Source: CAZHHH01 sp052400685
GTDB taxonomy: Bacteria > Bacteroidota > Bacteroidia > Bacteroidales > Marinilabiliaceae
Strand: one strand, 5' to 3'
Length of the DNA: 64,000 bases
Assembly: GCA_052400685.1 (NCBI GenBank)
Contig: JBQTGJ010000001.1
Below the pieces are notes generated by a model that did not search any database, was not told the origin of the DNA, and was given only the letters and a program-made list of their open reading frames with translations. Made by a program: the position numbers and the translations under genes. Positions 41,532-49,982 of this stretch are shown here, in pieces (the stretch's first letter is position 1; every line of letters starts with the position of its first letter).

Positions 41532-42470
41532 ATGCCACCCAAAGCACCTATTAAGATTTTTTCGGGATCTCAAACTCGTTATTTGGCCGAAAAAATCAGC
41601 GCATGCTCCGGTCAGGAATTAGGTAATGTGAACCTGATAAGGTTTAGCGACGGTGAGTTCGCTACCGCATTTGAAGAAACTGTGAGAGGCGCCCATGTGT
41701 TTCTTATTCAGTCAACCTTTCCGCCATCCGACAATCTTTTCGAGTTATTGATGATGATCGATGCGGCCAAGCGCGCTTCGGCCTATAAAGTTGTGGCCGT
41801 GATGCCTTACTTTGGTTTTGCCCGTCAGGACAGGAAGGATCAGCCCAGGGTCTCAATCGGAGCCAAACTGGTGGCTGACGTGCTCAGTACCGCCGGGGTC
41901 GATCGTATTATTACGATGGATTTGCATGCCGATCAAATTCAGGGCTTTTTTAATATCCCCGTTGATCATCTCTACGCCTCCAGCATTTTTATGCCCCATA
42001 TTAAACAGCTTAAATTGGAGAATCTCGTGATTGCTTCGCCCGACGTGGGTGGCACTAAACGGGCTAATTCGTATTCTAAATTTTTGAATGCGCCAATGGT
42101 TATTTGTCATAAGCACCGGTCTAAAGCCAATGTTGTGGATGAAATGCGTATTATTGGTGATGTGGCTGGTAAAAATGTGGTTATTCTGGATGATATGATT
42201 GATACGGCAGGTACCGTATCAAAGGCTGCTGATATGATGATGGAGCAAGGTGCTATAAGTGTAAGAGCTTTTGCTACACATGCTGTTTTGTCCGGGCCGG
42301 CCTATGAGCGGATCGAGAATTCACAACTGACCGAACTGTATGTGACCGACTCAATCCCTTTAAAAAAGAAGTCGTCCAAAATTAAGGTTCTGAGCGTGGC
42401 ATCCATGTTTTCTGACACCCTGGCCAGAGTCTATAATTATCAGTCTATAAGCACGCAATTTATTATGTAA
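41532..42470 (+). CDS. prs: Ribose-phosphate pyrophosphokinase
   Basis: A 312-residue PRPP synthetase, which supplies PRPP for nucleotides and for HisG. The start is ATG 41532 (MPPKAPIKIFSGSQT). Visible motifs: RFSDGE, MPYFGFARQDRKDQPR in the flexible loop region, the divalent-cation site DLHADQIQGFF, and the PRPP loop VILDDMIDTAGT. It is followed by rplY and pth, a neighbour order common in Bacteroidota. Confidence 0.95.
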   Translation: MPPKAPIKIFSGSQTRYLAEKISACSGQELGNVNLIRFSDGEFATAFEETVRGAHVFLIQSTFPPSDNLFELLMMIDAAKRASAYKVVAVMPYFGFARQDRKDQPRVSIGAKLVADVLSTAGVDRIITMDLHADQIQGFFNIPVDHLYASSIFMPHIKQLKLENLVIASPDVGGTKRANSYSKFLNAPMVICHKHRSKANVVDEMRIIGDVAGKNVVILDDMIDTAGTVSKAADMMMEQGAISVRAFATHAVLSGPAYERIENSQLTELYVTDSIPLKKKSSKIKVLSVASMFSDTLARVYNYQSISTQFIM

Positions 42471-42476
42471 TTTTTA

Positions 42477-42550
42477 TATCTTTGCAGCCCCTTAGGAGGG
42501 AATCGTGTGATGGGAAAATTAAGGTTGATCATCATCCGAAGCTTAATTTT
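42477..42550 (+). promoter_or_regulatory. Promoter-like element and hairpin leader of rplY
   Basis: TATCTTTG at 42477-42484 is an exact -7 match. The leader that follows has AAAATTAAG (42515-42523) pairing with CTTAATTTT (42542-42550), enclosing a smaller TGAT/ATCA stem, 26 bases before the rplY ATG. Ribosomal protein genes are often autoregulated through such leaders; that role is inferred. Confidence 0.45.
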
Positions 42551-42576
42551 GAGTAGCACAAACTAATTATTTTAAC

Positions 42577-43146
42577 ATGCAAACAATTGAAATTAAAGCG
42601 TTTAAACGCGAAAATGTGGGGAAAGTCGCCACGAAAGAACTACGGGCCGCCGGTAATGTTCCTTGTGTATTATATGGGGGTAATGATGTGGTTCATTTTT
42701 ATGCTGCCGCTAAAGACTTTAACAAATTGCTTTTTACGCCCGTCGTTTACATTGTGAAATTAAATGTTGAGGGAACTGTTTACGATGCAATTATAAAAGA
42801 TGTTCAGTATCACCCCGTTAGCGACGAGGTTATACATGCTGATTTTCTTCATGTGTTTGATGACAAACCTATTGTTGTTGAATTGCCCGTTAAACTTACC
42901 GGTTTGGCCGAAGGTGTAAAAGCTGGTGGTAAGCTGACTTTGGAGCAACGTAAACTTCGTGTTAAAGGTTTGGCTAAGGATCTACCTGAAAATTTACACA
43001 TTGATATTTCTCATTTGGGACTTAGCAAAGGAATGCAGGTTGGTGAACTTGAATATCCTAATATTGAGTTACTTAATGCTAAGAATTCAGTGGTTGTATC
43101 AGTTAAATTGACGCGTGCTGCTCGTGCCGCACAGCAAAAGGGATAA
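42577..43146 (+). CDS. rplY: 50S ribosomal protein L25/Ctc
   Basis: A 189-residue long-form L25: the 5S-rRNA-binding beta-barrel domain (about 1-95, start QTIEIKAFKRENVGKVATKE) plus the C-terminal TL5-type beta domain (about 96-180, PIVVELPVKLTGLAEGVKAGG in pieces PIVVELPVKL and GLAEGVKAGG). It ends in a basic tail. It lies between prs and pth with a terminator after it. Confidence 0.94.
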   Translation: MQTIEIKAFKRENVGKVATKELRAAGNVPCVLYGGNDVVHFYAAAKDFNKLLFTPVVYIVKLNVEGTVYDAIIKDVQYHPVSDEVIHADFLHVFDDKPIVVELPVKLTGLAEGVKAGGKLTLEQRKLRVKGLAKDLPENLHIDISHLGLSKGMQVGELEYPNIELLNAKNSVVVSVKLTRAARAAQQKG

Positions 43147-43163
43147 TTATACTATCTTATATG

Positions 43164-43195
43164 AAAACCTCCATATTTACCGTATGGGGGTTTTT
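43164..43195 (+). terminator. Terminator after rplY
   Basis: AAAACCTCCATA (43164-43175) pairs with TATGGGGGTTTT (43183-43194) around a seven-base loop, followed by T. Confidence 0.8.
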
Positions 43196-43269
43196 GTGCA
43201 TATATGATTTTTTTTAGGTGGTATTTATATTCTTTTTGTGCTAATTTTGCTGGTTTATAAAGAGTTAAT

Positions 43270-43899
43270 ATGTTTCAGAAAATTTTTAACCTGTTCCGTC
43301 GAGGCGTTGATGAGCAGGAGGCTTTTTCGTCTGATATGAAATATTTGATTACAGGATTAGGTAATGTAGGCTCCGAATACGAAAATTCCCGCCATAATAT
43401 TGGATTTGATATTTTGGATCATTTGGCTGGTCAGGAAGGATTAAAATTTGAGGATGGTCGATACGGATCGGTCGCTTATTATAAGTATAAAGGGCGTATG
43501 TTTGTTCTCCTTAAGCCTTCAACGTATGTTAATTTGAGTGGTAAGGCGGTTAATTATTGGTTAAAGCAGGAAAAAATTCCGGTTGAAAATTTGTTGGTGG
43601 TTGTCGATGATTTGGCTTTGCCATTCGGAAAATTGCGCGTGAAACCCAAAGGCAGTGATGCTGGTCATAATGGCTTGAAGAGTATTCAGGAAACATTGGG
43701 ACATAACCAATATGCGCGGTTGCGTTTTGGGATAGGTGATAATTTCCGAAAGGGCCATCAGGTGGATTACGTGCTGGGAAAGTGGGATACCAATGAGCGA
43801 AATGAGTTGCCCGAAAGATGGGAGCTCGCTGCTGATATTATTCGGAGCTTTGGGACTATTGGTGTTGCACGTACAATGAATCAGTTCAATAATAAGTAA
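43270..43899 (+). CDS. pth: Peptidyl-tRNA hydrolase
   Basis: A 209-residue enzyme that rescues peptidyl-tRNA. The core begins MKYLITGLGNVGSEYENSRHN (pieces MKYLITGLGNVG and EYENSRHNIGF); catalytic His43, Asn at the GLGN motif and Asp in VVDDLALPFGKLR are present. The first 22 residues (FQKIFNLFRRGVDE) precede the usual start; Met1 and Met23 (43336) are both possible. The stop abuts the ATG of the next gene. Confidence 0.92.
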   Translation: MFQKIFNLFRRGVDEQEAFSSDMKYLITGLGNVGSEYENSRHNIGFDILDHLAGQEGLKFEDGRYGSVAYYKYKGRMFVLLKPSTYVNLSGKAVNYWLKQEKIPVENLLVVVDDLALPFGKLRVKPKGSDAGHNGLKSIQETLGHNQYARLRFGIGDNFRKGHQVDYVLGKWDTNERNELPERWELAADIIRSFGTIGVARTMNQFNNK

Positions 43900-44316
43900 A
43901 TGGTTATGACGACCGCGGAATCAGTTCGAATCGATAAGTTTTTGTGGGCGGTTAGGCTCTTTAAAACACGCAGTTTAGCCACCGAGGCCTGTAAAAAAGG
44001 GCGGGTGTTGATGGATAATGTTACTGTGAAATCGTCCCGAACCGTTAAGGCTGGCGATGTGATTGCTGTTAAAGAACCTCCTATTTTGAAGAAATATGAG
44101 GTGCTTCGTGTTGCTGAAAAGAGAATGGGTGCTAAGTTGACGTCTGATTTTATTCGTGACGTTACACCGGCCGATGATCTGGAAATTTTAAAGTTGACAC
44201 AAATAGCCAATTCGATGAATCGGCAAAGAGGATTGGGACGACCCACTAAAAAAGACCGACGCGATTTGGAGGGCTTTTTTCTGGATGGAACAGATGATTT
44301 AAATGATGATGATTAA
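43900..44316 (+). CDS. S4-domain RNA-binding protein (Hsp15 family)
   Basis: A 138-residue protein with an S4 domain at about 9-60 (VRIDKFLWAVRLFKTRSLAT, then CKKGRVLMDN), followed by a basic segment (RQRGLGRPTKKDRRDLEGFF) and an acidic tail. Hsp15 binds free 50S subunits that carry blocked peptidyl-tRNA. It starts directly at the pth stop codon, and the pairing with pth fits a shared role in ribosome rescue. Confidence 0.88.
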   Translation: MVMTTAESVRIDKFLWAVRLFKTRSLATEACKKGRVLMDNVTVKSSRTVKAGDVIAVKEPPILKKYEVLRVAEKRMGAKLTSDFIRDVTPADDLEILKLTQIANSMNRQRGLGRPTKKDRRDLEGFFLDGTDDLNDDD

Positions 44317-44325
44317 AACAACAAT

Positions 44326-44883
44326 ATGTTAGCAGCCCAGAAAAAGAAACGTGAAAATATTGCCGAGTACATTATATATATGTGGCAGGTTGAAGATTTG
44401 ATACGTGCCAATCATTGCGATATGAATCGTATCAGAGTTACTATAATTCCTCAGTATAAAGATTTGGCGCCTGAGGTTCAATTGTCTGTAATTGACTGGT
44501 GGGATAATCTGGTGGAGATGATGCGGCTGGAGCATAAAGAGGAAAAGGGCCATCTGCAAATACTGGTGAATACTGTTAATGAAATGAATACCTTGCATCA
44601 TCAGTTGCTGGCATCACCTAAATATTTGTCCTATCAGATGCAATTTAATGCTGTAGTACCGTTGATAAAGGAGCTTGAATTGAAGACGCAGCCACGGCCC
44701 GAAAATGATATTGAATTGATGTTAATGGCCATTTATAGTTCTTTCCTTTTGAAGTTAAAAGGGCAACAGGTGACGAATGAAACCCAGCAGGCTTTGACCG
44801 TGTTTGGTCGATTCCTGGCTTTGTTGTCGAAGTTTTATAAAGACGATCAGGCCGGTAAGATCGATTGGGAGGATGAGGTTTAG
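44326..44883 (+). CDS. DUF4924 family protein
   Basis: A 185-residue, mostly helical cytosolic protein (MLAAQKKKRENIAEYIIYMW at the start) that I recognise as the Bacteroidota DUF4924 family. Its function is unknown. It is nine bases after the S4 gene, so probably co-transcribed with pth. Its stop codon overlaps that of the convergent DCC gene within TTAG. Confidence 0.8.
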   Translation: MLAAQKKKRENIAEYIIYMWQVEDLIRANHCDMNRIRVTIIPQYKDLAPEVQLSVIDWWDNLVEMMRLEHKEEKGHLQILVNTVNEMNTLHHQLLASPKYLSYQMQFNAVVPLIKELELKTQPRPENDIELMLMAIYSSFLLKLKGQQVTNETQQALTVFGRFLALLSKFYKDDQAGKIDWEDEV

Positions 44884-45260
44884 TTTTTGGGCGGCAGGTA
44901 GCATCTGCTTCTGTGTCCAAATAGTCGGTAACGGTGACGTGCTACCAACCGATAAATCCGTTGCGAAAATGAAACTGGTAGCAGCTGGATAATTCTACCA
45001 GCTAGTTGACAGATTCCTTTTGACATTTTCATCAATTCTGTTACTGCCTCTACACCCATTATTGCTTTTTTATTTTTAATTATCACCACTTCGTTTGGGG
45101 CCTGACTTAAGTGGTAATGCAACAATTCTTTTTGGCCTTCGGGCGACTGCATAGGTATCAGTCTGACCTTGTTGCCGAGGCATTTTATCAGTCGTTGCGC
45201 AAAATGGCTGCATAATACACAATAGCCATCAAAAAGTACGATTATTACTTCGGGCTGCAT
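44880..45260 (-). CDS. DCC-family thiol-disulfide oxidoreductase-like protein
   Basis: A 126-residue protein with the DxxCxxC motif that names the family: DGYCVLC at about 10-16, after a beta strand VIIVLF. It has the thioredoxin-like size and an HYHLSQAPNEVVI segment. Probably a cytosolic or membrane-associated redox protein. It overlaps the end of the DUF4924 gene by four bases, tail to tail. Confidence 0.85.
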   Translation of the reverse strand: MQPEVIIVLFDGYCVLCSHFAQRLIKCLGNKVRLIPMQSPEGQKELLHYHLSQAPNEVVIIKNKKAIMGVEAVTELMKMSKGICQLAGRIIQLLPVSFSQRIYRLVARHRYRLFGHRSRCYLPPKN

Positions 45261-45285
45261 TCGTGTAGTTTATGGTATTAAAAAA

Positions 45286-45311
45286 CCGGTTGTCAGTAAG
45301 TTAACAACCGG
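45286..45311. terminator. Terminator after the dsbD-like gene
   Basis: CCGGTTGT (45286-45293) and ACAACCGG (45304-45311) pair with a ten-base loop; on the minus strand the stem is followed by TTTTT. It lies between the leftward dsbD-like gene and the leftward DCC gene. Confidence 0.7.
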
Positions 45312-45335
45312 AGTTTCATAATGGTTTCTCGTTTC

Positions 45336-47246
45336 TTATTTATTGAAATTTGTAACCCCTTCTTCAAGCCATTTTATATAGGCTTCCACATCTGTGTTGA
45401 AGCTTCTTGTTGCTGTCAGAGGCGTTTCGTTGTGGTTTAGCAGCACGTAGAATGGTTGGCTGTTATTGCCGTATTTACTAATTTGAAAATCACTCCATTT
45501 ATTACCTATTGTTCTGATTTTTCGACCTGTTTCTTCCGATACATATTGTTCGTTAACCGGCAGTTTGGTTCTGTCGTCGACATATAAAGCGATGAGGATA
45601 TAATCGTTGGCTAGTATCGATTGTACACGGCTGTCGGACCACACGTTGTTTTCCATGGTTTTGCAGTTTGCGCAACCGAGGCCTGTAAAGTCAAGAAAAA
45701 CTGGTTTATTGGCTTCTTTGGCAGCTTGAAGTCCTTCCTCATAATCAGTGTATTTCATGAGACCATATACGCCTTCTTTAATACTTGATCCTTTGTAATC
45801 AGAGGTATTACTGACGGTATTTGTTGATATAACTTTTTGTTTGCTTAGGTCAAAGTCTTGCGTTTCTGTCGATGGCAGAAATGCGCCTATGGCTTTTAGT
45901 GGGGCTCCCCATAAGCCGGGAATCAGATACATCACAAATGCAAAGGTGCCAATGGCTATGAATAAACGAGGAACGCTTAGAAATGGCAAGTCACTGTCGT
46001 GCGAAAATTTAATTTTACCGATTAAATACAATCCCATTAGCAAGAAGATGGCAATCCACAGTACCAAAAAGACTTCGCGGTCAAGGATTCCCCATTGGCC
46101 TACCGAGTCGGCAATGGAAAGAAATTTAAGAGAGAACGCCAATACGACGAAGCCTAATACGACTTTAACGGCATTCATCCATCCTCCAGATTTTGGGAGT
46201 GATTTCATGGCCGTTGGGAAAATGGCAAATAGGGTAAATGGAATGGCTAATGCAATGCCGAATCCTAGCATCCCAATGGCCGGAGAAAACAGATCTCCAC
46301 CAGTGGCTGCTTCAACCAATAAGGTTCCAACAATGGGGCCGGTGCACGAAAATGATACCAAAACAAAGGTAAGTCCCATAAGTACTACACCTAACAAACC
46401 ACCGGCCTGATCGGCTTTACTGTCGAGTTTGTTGGACCATTTTGCCGGCATGGTGAGTTCGTACGCTCCAAAAAATGATGCGGCAAAGAATATTAATATG
46501 CCGAAGAAAATAAGGTTGAAAACGGGACTGGTAGCCAGCTGGTTTAAAGCTCCTGCTCCAAATATGGCTGAGATAAGTAATCCCAGAAATACGTAGGCTA
46601 CAATAATGGTTAATCCGTAGAAAAATCCATCGCGAAGGGCTTTGGCCTTGTTATCTGCATTACGCAGAAAGAAGCTGACGGTGAGCGGAATCATCGGGAA
46701 AACGCAGGGCGTGAGTAGGGCGGTGAGCCCTCCCAGCAAAGCCAGTAAGAATATTCCCCAATAGTCAGCACCGGCCGTATTGCCTGCGTCTTTAGGAACT
46801 TCAAGTTGAAACTCTATGGTGTCGGGGGGCAGGCAACGTTCATCGTCACAAGCCATAAATTCTACGTAACCACTTATTGTGATGGGACCGTTGCCCGTTA
46901 TTTCTATATCACGGGTAAATGTCACTTTATCGGAAAAGTAACCCAGCTCCATTTGGAAGGCTTCGTCAAATACCATTTTGGGGTCTTTACTTTGCTTCAA
47001 TTCACCCGTGATGGTATAAGCTTCAGACGGCTCAAAATTGATGGATGTGGCTATTGGACCACCTTCCGGAATTGTGGTTGAGTATAGGTGCCAGGGGTTG
47101 TCTATTGTCGCCTCTGCAATTACTTCAACGGTGTTTTCGCCAGTTGATTTTATTGAGAAGTTCCATTTTACAGGCTGAAGTACTTGTGCCTGTGTGGTAA
47201 CTGATGCTATGAACATCAGCAAAAATAGAGCGATGCGCTGTCTCAT
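45336..47246 (-). CDS. dsbD: Thiol:disulfide interchange protein, DsbD type
   Basis: A 636-residue inner-membrane protein with a signal peptide (start MRQRIALFLLMFIASVTTQA). Three parts are visible: an N-terminal periplasmic domain (about 22-160) with the redox motif CDDERC, a central eight-helix electron-transfer domain (about 165-460) with the Cys residues in ALLTPCVFPMIPLTV and FSCTGPIVGT, and a C-terminal thioredoxin-like domain with the CxxC motif GCANCKTME (about 531). It carries reducing power to periplasmic proteins. Confidence 0.92.
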   Translation of the reverse strand: MRQRIALFLLMFIASVTTQAQVLQPVKWNFSIKSTGENTVEVIAEATIDNPWHLYSTTIPEGGPIATSINFEPSEAYTITGELKQSKDPKMVFDEAFQMELGYFSDKVTFTRDIEITGNGPITISGYVEFMACDDERCLPPDTIEFQLEVPKDAGNTAGADYWGIFLLALLGGLTALLTPCVFPMIPLTVSFFLRNADNKAKALRDGFFYGLTIIVAYVFLGLLISAIFGAGALNQLATSPVFNLIFFGILIFFAASFFGAYELTMPAKWSNKLDSKADQAGGLLGVVLMGLTFVLVSFSCTGPIVGTLLVEAATGGDLFSPAIGMLGFGIALAIPFTLFAIFPTAMKSLPKSGGWMNAVKVVLGFVVLAFSLKFLSIADSVGQWGILDREVFLVLWIAIFLLMGLYLIGKIKFSHDSDLPFLSVPRLFIAIGTFAFVMYLIPGLWGAPLKAIGAFLPSTETQDFDLSKQKVISTNTVSNTSDYKGSSIKEGVYGLMKYTDYEEGLQAAKEANKPVFLDFTGLGCANCKTMENNVWSDSRVQSILANDYILIALYVDDRTKLPVNEQYVSEETGRKIRTIGNKWSDFQISKYGNNSQPFYVLLNHNETPLTATRSFNTDVEAYIKWLEEGVTNFNK

Positions 47247-47460
47247 ATTATGTGACTTTTATTATATATTTAATAATTTACATATTTCGGAAATCAAATA
47301 TAAATCTTATCTTTTTTAACTTCAAAATATATGCAATTTAACCGTTGATAAGACAAAATGTTTCGTGTTTGTTTGAATAATATTTTTTTACTGACGGAAA
47401 GCGTTTTGCCTGTTTTTTTAAGTTTTCATTTCTTAATTTGGGGTAAATATGAAGGTAAAA

Positions 47461-47489
47461 AAAGAGGAACTCTTTATGAGTTCCTCTTT
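47461..47489. terminator. Terminator after the lipoprotein gene at 47514
   Basis: AAAGAGGAACTC (47461-47472) and GAGTTCCTCTTT (47478-47489), 12 bp with loop TTTAT, flanked by A-runs and T-runs, so active in both directions. Confidence 0.85.
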
Positions 47490-47513
47490 TTATTTGTTGT
47501 GTTGAGGTTTAGA

Positions 47514-48434
47514 TTACTCAAAAGATTCGTAAATGTAAGTATTTACATATGAACCATAGCCCTGGTCTGAAGCAGTTTGTGTTTCAGGCATATCGTCTTC
47601 GTTGTAGGTGTATGTATATTCAGATACATCAGATTCTTCTTCTCCATCATAAATCCAGGTTTCAGTCATTTTGGTAATGTTATTTGCTGAAAACAGAGCC
47701 GGATCTAAGAAGGGGGCGACTGGATATACTCTAAGTGGATTTGATTTGCTGTCATAAACATAGGCCTCTTCATAATAAACAGACATTTCGTCACTTGATT
47801 TAAGCAGCAATTGATCGGGATTAATTTTGATGGCTGGTTTTAAAAGTGATGCTTTGCTTTTTGGAGTTGAAACCAGATCGAAGTCATTGCTATAGGTATA
47901 GCTAACAACTTTTGTCAGGTTATTGTCTGACCAAGTGTAGTCAGAATATTCAAATAGGATGGACTGTCCTTCAAAAGTGTAATAATCTTCAACTTTTTTG
48001 AGTTGCATCGCACTGTTAAAGATGAACTTAGATTCATAAGCCATCCCGTCCTCGGTTCCTTCTACTGTTGCTGTGCTACCACTCCAGCTTATTTCAACGG
48101 AGGAGTCGTCATCCGGATAATCCTCATCAGTGTAGTCATAGCCGGTTAACTGGCCGGCACTATTATAGGTGAATGTTTCTGTTTCTGATCCGGTCACGGT
48201 TTTAATAACCCGATTGTCGTCGTTGTAGGTGATGTAGGTAATATCTCCATCATAACTATCCCCGTTGTAAATTTCTGATTCATGAATCTCGGCGATTCGG
48301 TTATCTCCGCCTATAAGTTCAATAGGATCTGTGCTTATGGCCGAGTCATTGTCATCATCGTCACTACATGCTGCGAAAGGGGTTAAAAATAAAGCAGATA
48401 AAAGTAAAAACGAAAGTCTTTTCAAAGTTTTCAT
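47514..48434 (-). CDS. Lipoprotein with YD-repeat-like beta strands (DUF4595-like)
   Basis: A 306-residue protein with a lipoprotein signal (LFLTPFAAC, Cys23) followed by the acidic linker SDDDDND typical of surface-exposed Bacteroidota lipoproteins. The body has regularly spaced segments ending in Tyr (ETFTYNSAGQLTGYDY, EYTYTYNEDDMPETQ) like the RHS/YD-repeat-related DUF4595 proteins. No enzyme motif is seen. Single gene. Confidence 0.75.
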   Translation of the reverse strand: MKTLKRLSFLLLSALFLTPFAACSDDDDNDSAISTDPIELIGGDNRIAEIHESEIYNGDSYDGDITYITYNDDNRVIKTVTGSETETFTYNSAGQLTGYDYTDEDYPDDDSSVEISWSGSTATVEGTEDGMAYESKFIFNSAMQLKKVEDYYTFEGQSILFEYSDYTWSDNNLTKVVSYTYSNDFDLVSTPKSKASLLKPAIKINPDQLLLKSSDEMSVYYEEAYVYDSKSNPLRVYPVAPFLDPALFSANNITKMTETWIYDGEEESDVSEYTYTYNEDDMPETQTASDQGYGSYVNTYIYESFE

Positions 48435-48692
48435 GTGATAATTTTAATTGGTTAAAAAATTAGGTTAATACATTTTAGTTAATTAAAGGGAGTGATGCTC
48501 TTTATTTAAGTGTTAAATACTCTTAATTTTTATTTTTGTTACGTTTAATAGTAATAAGATTATACCTTTTGTATAAAAAACTGGTAATCAGTGTTTAGTT
48601 TATTTCTCGTTTTTACCGGTCGTCCTTTAAGTTGTAATTAGAGTGTTTTTTGAATTTTGTGTTAAATAGTAGACTGCTACAGTTTTGTTATT

Positions 48693-49868
48693 TTATTTGT
48701 TGACGAATAAAAGTTTAGCAAATTCAGTCAGGTAGATACGCCAGTTATTCCAGGTGTGCCCGCCTTCACTTTCGCGATAGGTGTAAGGCATGTTTTTATC
48801 ATCCAGTATTTTCCGGTAATTGGTGACGGGTTCATACAGAAAGTCTGATTTGCCAATGCCTATCCAGTAAAGCTCGTAGCCATTATTTTTTTGGTTGTTA
48901 AGAGTTTCCTGCCAATTGCTGTACACTTGCGATGTGGCATTTACATCGGGTAAGATGGCCGGAGAGAATAGCCCAATATAGTTGAAGGTGCTAGGATAGA
49001 ATCGTGATATATGTAATGCGTGAAAGCCACCCATTGAGAGACCGGCGATGGCGCGATGCGTTTTTTTTGGAACTGTTCGGTAGTTGTCGTCAACAAACTG
49101 CAGAATATCTTTGAAAGATATTTCGAAGGAGCCTTCCATGGTTTTTGGCAGTTTCATGGTTGGCTGAACGAAGCCTTGACTTGACTCCCCCGGCGCCGCT
49201 GTTTGCGACACATTGCCATTGGGCATCACAATCAGCATTGGCTGCACCTTACCTTGAGCAATCAGATTATCCATGATTTGAGCGGCACGTCCCAGAGCGA
49301 TCCAGGCTTCTTCATCACCACCCATGCCATGCAACAGATATAATACCGGGTATTTCTTTTTGTTGTTTTCATAGCCCGGTGGTGTGTAGATTGTCATTCG
49401 GCGCGTTGAACCCAACGTGGGAGACGGATACCAACGACGTGTTACCGTACCGTGCGGGACATCCTGTATTTTGTAGTAATCGCCTTGTCCACCCTCTATT
49501 AGAAAGACGTTGGTTTGTGATGCTACGTCCCGTATCAGGTATACGTTTGACGGATCATTCATTCGTAATCCATCTACGTAGAAGGTATACCCGTAAAGGT
49601 TCGATTCTAAAGGTTGTGTCGTAAACTCCCAAATGCCAGTTTCTTTCTTTGTCATCAAAACTGAGCCCGGAATCCAGCCTTCCGAAGGCATCCAGTCGCC
49701 GGAGAGTTTTACCTGACTTGCCTGTGGCGCATATAGCCTGAATGTTACTGTTTGGTTGGCATGTATTTCGGGCGATTTTATTTCAGCGCCCTCCCACAAT
49801 GATTGTTGCGAATGTGCGGAGAAACTTAAGAATAGTAGCAGGAGTGTAACTGTTGGAATGGGTTTCAT
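48693..49868 (-). CDS. Secreted esterase, CE1-like, with N-terminal CBM48-like domain
   Basis: A 391-residue secreted protein starting at MKPIPTVTLLLLFLSFSAHS (signal peptide). Residues about 30-130 are an E-set/CBM48-like module (VTFRLYAPQASQVKLSGDW, YGYTFYVDGLRMNDPSN). Residues about 150-390 are an alpha/beta hydrolase of the esterase-D/feruloyl esterase group: YLLHGMGGDE, nucleophile elbow GLSMGG, and a C-terminal His in EGGHTWNNW. Such enzymes remove feruloyl or acetyl groups from plant polysaccharides. It follows susD after a terminator and is the only catalytic gene of the locus. Confidence 0.87.
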   Translation of the reverse strand: MKPIPTVTLLLLFLSFSAHSQQSLWEGAEIKSPEIHANQTVTFRLYAPQASQVKLSGDWMPSEGWIPGSVLMTKKETGIWEFTTQPLESNLYGYTFYVDGLRMNDPSNVYLIRDVASQTNVFLIEGGQGDYYKIQDVPHGTVTRRWYPSPTLGSTRRMTIYTPPGYENNKKKYPVLYLLHGMGGDEEAWIALGRAAQIMDNLIAQGKVQPMLIVMPNGNVSQTAAPGESSQGFVQPTMKLPKTMEGSFEISFKDILQFVDDNYRTVPKKTHRAIAGLSMGGFHALHISRFYPSTFNYIGLFSPAILPDVNATSQVYSNWQETLNNQKNNGYELYWIGIGKSDFLYEPVTNYRKILDDKNMPYTYRESEGGHTWNNWRIYLTEFAKLLFVNK

Positions 49869-49933
49869 GATTGTAGCTTTTGTTATCAGTAAATGGTTGT
49901 AACATTTCAATTGCACTCTTGAAAGATACAAAA

Positions 49934-49968
49934 AAAGGAGCTACTACAGAATCTGTAATAGCTCCTTT
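49934..49968 (-). terminator. Intrinsic terminator between susD and the esterase gene
   Basis: AAAAGGAGCTACTACAGA and TCTGTAATAGCTCCTTTT form an almost perfect stem with a very short loop. On the minus strand it is followed by seven T (from the A-run 49930-49936). It would end most susC-susD transcripts before the esterase gene. Confidence 0.85.
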
Positions 49969-49982
49969 TATTTCACATCTTA

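Noticed and set aside
45841..46410. Rightward 189-codon frame
   Set aside because: Antisense to the membrane domain of the dsbD-like gene; no start signal and an unnatural composition.
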